Below, piece by piece: positions 14,325-19,691 of a DNA stretch of 19,691 nt. The DNA is from an uncultured Polyangiaceae bacterium (GTDB lineage: Bacteria > Myxococcota_A > Polyangia > Polyangiales > Polyangiaceae). The position numbers and the translations under genes were made by a program. Position 1 is the stretch's first letter. Every line of letters starts with the position of its first letter. The stretch spans positions 1-19,691 of the forward strand of contig CALKVR010001303.1 of the NCBI GenBank assembly GCA_938004815.1, read 5' to 3'. The notes beneath the pieces are model-generated. The model did no database searches. It saw nothing but the letters and a program-made list of their open reading frames with translations, and was not told the origin of the DNA.

Positions 14325-15758
14325 GTGCACCGCCTGATCCTGATCGACCCCGTCGCCTCGAGCCGGACGCAGCTGGCCAAGCGCCTCGAAGCGCTCGGCT
14401 ACACCGTCACCCTGGCCGAGGACGGCATCGGCGGCGCGGGCCTGGCGCTCGCCGACCCGCCCGATGCCGTGATCGCGGACCTGTGGACGCCGGGCGCCTC
14501 GGGCGTGCAGATCTGTCGGTTTCTCCGCAGCGAGCCCGCGACGGCGCGGGTGCCGGTGCTGCTTCGGGGTGACGAGACCGATCGTCGCAACCGGTTCTGG
14601 GCGCGGCGCGCCGGCGCGGCCACGCTCGTGGGCAAGGGGCGAGTGAGCGAGCTGCTCCGCGTGCTCGAGCGCGAGCTCGAGGCCGCCGCGCCCGAGCGCG
14701 ACGACTTCTTCATGCAGCTCCCGGGTGGCGCCACCGACGTCCGCGAGCGGATCGCGCGCCACCTCGACATGGCGCTCTTCGAGTCGGTCATCGCGGCCGA
14801 GGTGCGTTCGCTCTCGAGCTGCGACACCCCGCAGCGCTTGTTCGACCGGCTCACCCAGTTCTTGTCTCAGGTCCACTCGTACCGCTGGCTGGCGGTCTAC
14901 GCGCCCGAGCTGTCGTTCTTCGGCATCCACCACCACCCAGAGGGCGGCGACGCCGCCGAAGAGGGCGCGCGGCGCGTGCTCGGGGTCACCGAGACGCAGT
15001 CGCCGTTCAGGCTCGAGGACGACGACACGTCGGACGACCTGCCGCGTGCCGAGCCCATCGTGCAGACCGTCATGCTCGGCAGGACGCCGGTCGGGCGCAT
15101 CGCGCTCTCGCCGTCACGGAGCGGCGAGGCGGCGGCCGAGTCGTTCGTGTCGATCCTGGCCCGCGAGCTGGGGGGGCCGCTGCGCGTGAACCTCCTGGTC
15201 GAGGAGACGCGGCGGCTCGCGTCGACCGACCCTCTCACCGGTCTCTTGAATCGCCGCGCGTTCGCTCAGTGGATGGCCCAAGAGGGCCCGCGCGCGGCTC
15301 GATACGGCCACGATCTCAGCGTCGCCTTGCTCGATGTGGACCACTTCAAGCAGGTCAACGACAAGTACGGTCACGACGCAGGTGACGCCGTACTGATCCA
15401 GGTCGCCAGAGCCGTCCGGGACGTGCTGCGCGACGCAGACGTCGTCGCTCGGTGGGGGGGCGAAGAGATCCTGATGGCTCTGCCCCACACCGATCGCGTG
15501 GGCGCCCAGATCGCCTGCGACCGCGTGCGCGCGGCGATCGAGGCCCTCGAGGTGGTCACCACCGAGGGGCTGAGCCTCTCGGTGACGGCGTCGCTCGGCG
15601 TGGCGACGCTCGCCCGGGGAGAAGCCATCGAGGCGCTCATCACGCGTGCGGATGGCGCGATGTACCGCGCGAAGCGCGGCGGCAGGAACCGAGTCATAGC
15701 GGACGAGCTCGACGCTCAGGCGGCCGCCGAGCCCTCTTTACTTCAGGGGCTGGCGTGA
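14325..15758 (+). CDS. Receiver-GGDEF response regulator (diguanylate cyclase)
   Basis: 477 residues from a GTG. Receiver 2-118: Asp8, phosphoacceptor Asp52 (VIADLWTPG) and Lys104, but the Ser/Thr switch position reads Arg81 (VPVLLRGDE), so phospho-signalling may be altered. A middle region, about 145-285, has the length and strand pattern of a GAF-like or PAS-like domain. GGDEF 295-460: STDPLTGLLNRR, metal Asp337 in LLDVDHFKQVNDKYGHDAGD, active loop GGEEI at 378-382 (Ile in place of Phe), and an RxxD product-inhibition site at 369-372, correctly five residues before the loop. It should make c-di-GMP from GTP. Sited after kinase B with a 56-base gap, it is the probable output of that pathway. 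Confidence 0.93.
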   Translation: MHRLILIDPVASSRTQLAKRLEALGYTVTLAEDGIGGAGLALADPPDAVIADLWTPGASGVQICRFLRSEPATARVPVLLRGDETDRRNRFWARRAGAATLVGKGRVSELLRVLERELEAAAPERDDFFMQLPGGATDVRERIARHLDMALFESVIAAEVRSLSSCDTPQRLFDRLTQFLSQVHSYRWLAVYAPELSFFGIHHHPEGGDAAEEGARRVLGVTETQSPFRLEDDDTSDDLPRAEPIVQTVMLGRTPVGRIALSPSRSGEAAAESFVSILARELGGPLRVNLLVEETRRLASTDPLTGLLNRRAFAQWMAQEGPRAARYGHDLSVALLDVDHFKQVNDKYGHDAGDAVLIQVARAVRDVLRDADVVARWGGEEILMALPHTDRVGAQIACDRVRAAIEALEVVTTEGLSLSVTASLGVATLARGEAIEALITRADGAMYRAKRGGRNRVIADELDAQAAAEPSLLQGLA

Positions 15759-15788
15759 CGTTTGGCGATGCAGGAGCCGTTTTCGAAG

Positions 15789-16160
15789 ATGTCGAGAGCC
15801 GTAATGATCGTCGATGACTCACCGCTGGTTTGCCGCCAAGTGGAGAGGGCCCTGTGCGCTTCGGGCTACACGGTGATCCAGGCCGCCGATGGGCGAGAAG
15901 CGCTGGAGAAGCTGCTCGCGTGGCCGGAGATCTCGCTCGTGATGTGCGACATCAACATGCCGCGTATGGACGGGCTCGAGTTTCTCGCTCAGGTGCGCGC
16001 TACGCCCGCGTCGGCGGTTCCGGTCGTCATGCTCACCACCGAGAGCCAGGCGGAGCTGGTGCGCCGCGCCAAGGAGCTCGGGGCCCGCGGCTGGATCACG
16101 AAGCCGTTCACGCCCGACGCGCTCGTCGCGACCGCCCGAAAGCTCTTGGGAGATTGCTGA
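15789..16160 (+). CDS. CheY-like single-domain response regulator
   Basis: 123 residues from the ATG at 15789; ATG 15768 and TTG 15762 in the same frame are alternatives and GGAG at 15772 precedes the chosen one. Asp9/Asp10, phosphoacceptor Asp54 (LVMCDINMPRMDG), Thr83/Thr84 (MLTTE) and Lys105 in GWITKPF are all present. Trp at the CheY Tyr106 position matches the first CheY in this window. It lies 30 bases after the diguanylate cyclase and 3 bases before the receiver-CheX gene, so it likely takes phosphate from kinase B and loses it to the CheX domain. Confidence 0.92.
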   Translation: MSRAVMIVDDSPLVCRQVERALCASGYTVIQAADGREALEKLLAWPEISLVMCDINMPRMDGLEFLAQVRATPASAVPVVMLTTESQAELVRRAKELGARGWITKPFTPDALVATARKLLGDC

Positions 16161-16163
16161 GCC

Positions 16164-17231
16164 GTGCGGGTCCTCATCGCCGATGCCAACAAGACCTCGC
16201 GCGCCACCGTGTGGAAGTGGCTGACCGAGCGCCGCCACGAGGTGGAGGTCGTCGACACCGTCGACGCGCTCGCCGGGCTGGTGGCCGAGGCCGCGCCTGA
16301 CTCCGTGCTCCTCGACTGTGGCTTCAGCGACGTCGGTGCGCCGGCCGTCCTCAAGCGGATCCGCGCGGTAGCGGCGTCGCCGTACGTCGTGGCCATGCTC
16401 GGAGGGCGCCCGCCGAGCGACATCCCCGGGCTGCTCGCCGCTGGCGCCGACGACTTCGTGCGCAACCCCTGCCCCAAGGAAGAGATCGTGGCCCGCATCG
16501 AGGCACCGCTCCGCCTCGGCAAGCGCACAGCGGTGAGCGCGGTGATCGACACGAAGGGCGGCCAGATGCTCGACTGGTCGGTCGAGCACGATCCGACGCG
16601 CTTGCGGTACTGGCGCAGCGCGGGCGAGCTCGTCAGCACCGCCATCGGACAGATGGCGGGCTGCAAGCTCGCGAGTGCGCCGGCAGGGCCGGTCTCGCAG
16701 CCGGCGTTCGCGGCGCGCATCGCCATGATCGGCGCCGGTGATGCTCACAACCTCGAAGTCTCGATCGCGGTGGGCTCGCAGGCGCTTCGCGAGGTCGCGC
16801 ACCTGCTCACGGGCGAGACGACCTTCGAGCGCGCGGATCTCGAGGACATCGTGCGCGAGATGGCGAACCAGGTCGCGGGCGTGATCAAGCGAGCCGCCGG
16901 CGATGACGGCAGCGCCTACACGCTCGGCCTGCCGATCACGGTGGCCGCGTCCAGCCACGGGGCCGGCGCCCCCGCTCAGCGCGTGAGCCTCGCCTACTGC
17001 GTACGCGAGGCAGCAGACCGGCTTCACGTAGAGCTGCGCACCACGCCCAAGAACGTCCAGGCCGTCACCGCCAACTCTCTCCGCGAGGGCATGGTCCTCG
17101 TCCGCGACCTGCACAACGGCGCCGGCGCCTTGCTCGTCCCGTCGGGCACGCGTCTGACGTCGGAGACCGCCACGCGGATCGCCAAGATCGTCGGCAAGGC
17201 AGCGGTGATCGACGTCCAGATCGCGGCCTGA
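16164..17231 (+). CDS. Degenerate receiver fused to CheX-like domain
   Basis: 355 residues from a GTG 3 bases after the CheY stop. Receiver-like region 1-118 keeps Asp7 and Asp51 (VLLDCGFSD) but the Lys position reads Asn101 (FVRNPCP) and the Ser/Thr position Gly80, so it is probably not a normal switch. Residues about 145-295 match the CheC/CheX phosphatase fold, with the helix LEDIVREMANQVAGVIKRA carrying E-x2-N (Glu232, Asn235). The C-terminal 55 residues (LREGMVLVRDLHNGAGALLVPSGTRLT) resemble a small domain seen at the N-terminus of some HD-GYP and HDOD regulators. Predicted role: phosphatase for the adjacent CheY, perhaps gated by the receiver part. The gene converges on the hybrid kinase gene, with 19 bases between. 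Confidence 0.82.
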   Translation: MRVLIADANKTSRATVWKWLTERRHEVEVVDTVDALAGLVAEAAPDSVLLDCGFSDVGAPAVLKRIRAVAASPYVVAMLGGRPPSDIPGLLAAGADDFVRNPCPKEEIVARIEAPLRLGKRTAVSAVIDTKGGQMLDWSVEHDPTRLRYWRSAGELVSTAIGQMAGCKLASAPAGPVSQPAFAARIAMIGAGDAHNLEVSIAVGSQALREVAHLLTGETTFERADLEDIVREMANQVAGVIKRAAGDDGSAYTLGLPITVAASSHGAGAPAQRVSLAYCVREAADRLHVELRTTPKNVQAVTANSLREGMVLVRDLHNGAGALLVPSGTRLTSETATRIAKIVGKAAVIDVQIAA

Positions 17232-17250
17232 GCTACCGCCAAAGAGATTC

Positions 17251-18732
17251 CTAGCCCGCCGGCATGTCTTCGCGGCCGGCGTCGATCGACTCGCGCACCG
17301 CGCCGAGCAGGGTCGACGGGGTGAACGGCTTCGCGAGCAGCCTTTGCCCTGGCTCGAGAGAAGCGTTGGCGGGTAGATCGAGGTAGCCCGACATCACCAG
17401 CACGGTCAGCTCGGGAAATCGGGCCCGGGCGGTTCGCGCCAGCTCCGCGCCGCTCATCCCGGGCATGACCACGTCGGTGAGCAGCAAGTCGACGTCGGCG
17501 TTCGCAAGCGAGACGAGCGCGTCTTCTGCGTTGCTCGCCTCGAGCACGGTGTAGCCGCCACGGACGAGGACCCGCGCCGCCGTCTTGCGGACGAACTCGT
17601 CGTCCTCGACGAGCAGCACCGACTCTCCGTTGTTGGCGCGGAACGGCGTCGGCGTCGGCGCGCGCGCCGTCTCGGCCTTGGCCGCGCGCGGGAACAACAC
17701 ACGGAACAGCGTGCCGTCACCCTCGGCGCTGCGCACCGAGATGGTGCCGCCACTTTGCTTGACGATCCCGTACACCGTTGCCAGACCCAGGCCCGTGCCC
17801 TTGCCGCGCTCCTTGGTCGTGAAGAACGGCTCGAAGATCCGCGCCAACGTCTCCGCCGACATGCCGACGCCCGTATCGCGCACCGTGAGCGCGAAGCAAT
17901 CCCCGGACGAGAGGCCCTCTTCGACCGCGGTCGCCGGCGGGACACTGATCGCGTCGGTCGCGATCTCGAGCTGACCGCCCGATGGCATCGCGTCGCGCGC
18001 GTTGACGACGAGGTTGAGGACGACCTGCTCGATTTGGCTCGGGTCGACCAAGACCCTGGCGGGCCGCTCCGAACAACGTAGCGTGCAACGAATGTTCTCG
18101 CCGATCAGGCGGCTGACGAGGCCCCCCATGTCGCGGACGACTTCGTTGAGGTCGACCACGCGCGGCTCGAGCACCTGCTGGCGGCTGAACGCGAGGAGCT
18201 GCTGGGTGAGCGACGCGGCTCGCTGCGCGGCACCGAGAATCTGCTCCAGGTCCTCGGAGCATCCGCACGCGGCGCCGCTCTCTTCGATCTGCTCGAGCGC
18301 CAGCTGCGCGCAGCTGATGATGACGACCAGCATGTTGTTGAAGTCGTGGGCGACCGAGCCGGCGAGCCGACCGATCGCGTCCATTTTCTGCGCTTGCCGA
18401 AGCTGGTCTTCGGCCCGCCGCAGCGCCGATGTCCGCTCCTCGACTCGCCGCTCGAGGTCGACGTTGGCGAGCCTCAACGCCTCTTTGGTCTTCTGCAGCT
18501 CGCTCCACCGCGCCGCGAGCTGCGCCTCCGAGCTCTCGCGCAGCTCGTCGTACAAGCGGCGCATCTCTTCGGATGAGAGACGAAGCGAGCGCTCCAGGGT
18601 GTATCGGTCTTGATCCGCCTCGTCGTAGGTCTGCGACACCTGCGCGAGCAGCCCTTGCCACTCCTCCGCCGTCGGGGGCACGACCTCCGAGAGGCCCAGT
18701 CGTTTCAGCTGCCGGCGCAGGAGAGAGTGCAT
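17251..18732 (-). CDS. Hybrid histidine kinase with coiled-coil input, coupled to FIST sensor
   Basis: 493 residues from the ATG at 18732, chosen because it overlaps the FIST stop as TGATG; the frame extends 17 codons further upstream but inside the FIST gene. No PAS or TM. A long coiled coil about 15-120 includes a segment like W--LL--V---Y-EADQDRYTLERSL-LSSEEM, a motif I recognise from soluble kinases and cyclases. HisKA His129 (VAHDFNNML), HATPase Asn244 (NLVVNARDAMP), DTGVGM 286-291 and GKGTGLGL 311-318. C-terminal receiver: Asp377/Asp378, phosphoacceptor Asp420 (LLLTDVVMPGMSG), Ser448, Lys468 (LAKPF). The input is most likely the FIST protein itself. Known FIST-kinase pairs include NosP/NahK, where a haem FIST protein controls the kinase in response to NO; haem binding here is unproven. 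Confidence 0.95.
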   Translation of the reverse strand: MHSLLRRQLKRLGLSEVVPPTAEEWQGLLAQVSQTYDEADQDRYTLERSLRLSSEEMRRLYDELRESSEAQLAARWSELQKTKEALRLANVDLERRVEERTSALRRAEDQLRQAQKMDAIGRLAGSVAHDFNNMLVVIISCAQLALEQIEESGAACGCSEDLEQILGAAQRAASLTQQLLAFSRQQVLEPRVVDLNEVVRDMGGLVSRLIGENIRCTLRCSERPARVLVDPSQIEQVVLNLVVNARDAMPSGGQLEIATDAISVPPATAVEEGLSSGDCFALTVRDTGVGMSAETLARIFEPFFTTKERGKGTGLGLATVYGIVKQSGGTISVRSAEGDGTLFRVLFPRAAKAETARAPTPTPFRANNGESVLLVEDDEFVRKTAARVLVRGGYTVLEASNAEDALVSLANADVDLLLTDVVMPGMSGAELARTARARFPELTVLVMSGYLDLPANASLEPGQRLLAKPFTPSTLLGAVRESIDAGREDMPAG

Positions 18733-19691
18733 CAGCGCTCGAGAATCGCCGTCAAGGTCATGGTCTGGTTGTGGAGCTCGCACGTCCCGCCCCCGGCGGG
18801 CGACAGCTCACCGTACGAGTAGAAGCCGATCTGACGCGCTCGCGGGCCGAAGTTCTCGAGCGTCGCCTCCGTCTCTTCTTCGACGCGCTGGCCGAGCACC
18901 AACCTGCGGCCGACGCAGCTGATTGCCAGCACCAGGCATTGCCTCGGGTCGTCGCGTAGCGCCGTCATCGCCGCTGCGTCCGACGCACCCTGAACGAGGC
19001 GGTCGAAGTTCGCGCGCATCAGCTGGACCAAGGAGCCCTCGGGGACGTCGCCGGCGAAGCGCATCGACCTTTCGGCTTCGTCGATGCCGAGCACGGTGCG
19101 GACCAAGCTGTGCGTCGTCTCGCGCGAACACCGCAGCGCAAGAGGGAAGAGCAGCGCGGTCGCCGGCAGGCCGGCGGCGCGTTCGCCTAGGTACTCTCGG
19201 TAGAGATCGAGGATGGGTCTGCCGTCGAGCTCGTAGACGACGTTGCCCGAGGCGCGTGTCACCGCGCGCTCGACGCCGAAGACGTCCCAGCCGCCCTGCG
19301 ACCCGGTGCGCACGTCTACCGCTTCGCCGTAGAAACCTACCGCCGTCACCGCGCCCGATCGCGCCACGCTGCCGTGCAATACGCTCGTGCGCTCGAATCT
19401 GTCACCGTCCCCCGCCAACCCACCGGTGACGACGACCCCGGGAGGAAGCGTCTCGCTCAGCCCTCGGGCGAGCTCGCTGCCGTTGACGCCCAGGCCATCG
19501 CTCAGGGCCAGAATGGCGCGGAGCGGCTCGCCGCGTCGGGCCCGTGCCGCGAGGTCTGCGGCGAGCCGGCTCCCGGCCTCGAAGGATCGACGGCCTGGCC
19601 CCAGCGTCGTCGTGCTCGAGGCGAGGCCGCACGCGTCGAATCGAACGACGGCCGCGACGGCGCTGTCGTCGCTCACGACACCGTCCAAGAT
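18732..19691 (-). CDS. FIST-domain sensor protein (5' end beyond window)
   Basis: The reading frame runs open to the window edge, so the N-terminus is missing; about 319 residues are seen. The visible TTG at 19688 is not a likely start because FIST_N normally begins earlier. FIST_N features: DDSAVAAVVRF near the start and TGGLAGDGDRFERTSVL around 88-104. FIST_C features: VYELDGRPILDLYREYLGE (about 150-168), ALRCSRETT, CLVLAISCVGRRLVLGQRVEEE, and the strongly diagnostic ending IGFYSYGELSP--GG-CELHNQTMTLT. FIST proteins are cytoplasmic small-ligand sensors feeding two-component systems; some (NosP type) bind haem and NO. The stop overlaps the kinase start by one base, indicating tight coupling of sensor and kinase. 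Confidence 0.93.
   Translation of the reverse strand: MLDGVVSDDSAVAAVVRFDACGLASSTTTLGPGRRSFEAGSRLAADLAARARRGEPLRAILALSDGLGVNGSELARGLSETLPPGVVVTGGLAGDGDRFERTSVLHGSVARSGAVTAVGFYGEAVDVRTGSQGGWDVFGVERAVTRASGNVVYELDGRPILDLYREYLGERAAGLPATALLFPLALRCSRETTHSLVRTVLGIDEAERSMRFAGDVPEGSLVQLMRANFDRLVQGASDAAAMTALRDDPRQCLVLAISCVGRRLVLGQRVEEETEATLENFGPRARQIGFYSYGELSPAGGGTCELHNQTMTLTAILER

Noticed and set aside
15819..17114. 431-codon minus-strand frame over the CheY and receiver-CheX genes
   Set aside because: Composition is Arg/His/Ala/Gly-rich as expected from an antisense shadow, and both plus-strand genes carry clear domain motifs.
18733..18783. 17-codon N-terminal extension of the hybrid kinase
   Set aside because: It lies within the FIST gene; the TGATG overlap gives a better coupled start.
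1..19691. CRISPR arrays, tRNA/rRNA genes, transposases or phage genes
   Set aside because: No direct-repeat arrays, RNA-gene signatures or mobile-element proteins were seen on either strand.

Overview
This is a very GC-rich, gene-dense bacterial segment whose codons strongly prefer G or C in the third position. Together with the crowd of hybrid kinases, stand-alone receivers, an HDOD protein, an Ala/Lys/Pro-rich winged-helix protein and multi-haem-type lipoproteins, this suggests a Myxococcota (Polyangiales-like) or related deltaproteobacterial chromosome. That assignment is inference from style; there is no rRNA or tRNA. About 14 of 20 genes are signal-transduction genes: five HATPase modules, nine receiver domains, two CheX-type domains, one GGDEF, one HDOD and one FIST.

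Layout. Left block, minus strand (52-2057): CheX-like phosphatase, CheY-like receiver, then a kinase-like HATPase-receiver protein that has no histidine dimerisation domain. Divergent from it (2140-5920) is a membrane CheA-like kinase (A) with an HPt and a CheA-type ATPase but no CheW-binding domain. It overlaps a cytochrome c'-like lipoprotein and is followed by a di-haem cytochrome c peroxidase. Next (5979-8455) come a tandem-PAS histidine kinase, a single-domain receiver, and a pseudo-receiver with Glu at the phosphorylation site. A quieter stretch (8456-10206) holds a small helical protein, the winged-helix protein and a pyridoxamine-phosphate-oxidase-like flavoprotein. A receiver-HDOD protein (10214-11539) points the other way.

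Right block, plus strand (11672-17231): a membrane-anchored thioredoxin-like protein with a CGC motif, a second CheA-like kinase (B) paralogous to A but with a polytopic membrane sensor, a receiver-GGDEF diguanylate cyclase, a CheY, and a degenerate receiver fused to a CheX-like domain. Converging on it (17251-19691) is a hybrid histidine kinase translationally coupled to an upstream FIST-domain sensor cut by the window edge, an arrangement like the NosP/NahK pairs known elsewhere.

Working model (inference): two copies of a receptor-less chemosensory-like relay (sensor-fused CheA without CheW, plus CheY plus CheX) sit beside redox/haem proteins. One feeds a c-di-GMP enzyme and lies next to a FIST kinase. 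No chemoreceptor, CheW, CheR or CheB is present, so the relays look self-contained and wired to respiratory, peroxide, NO or redox cues rather than to a classical receptor array.
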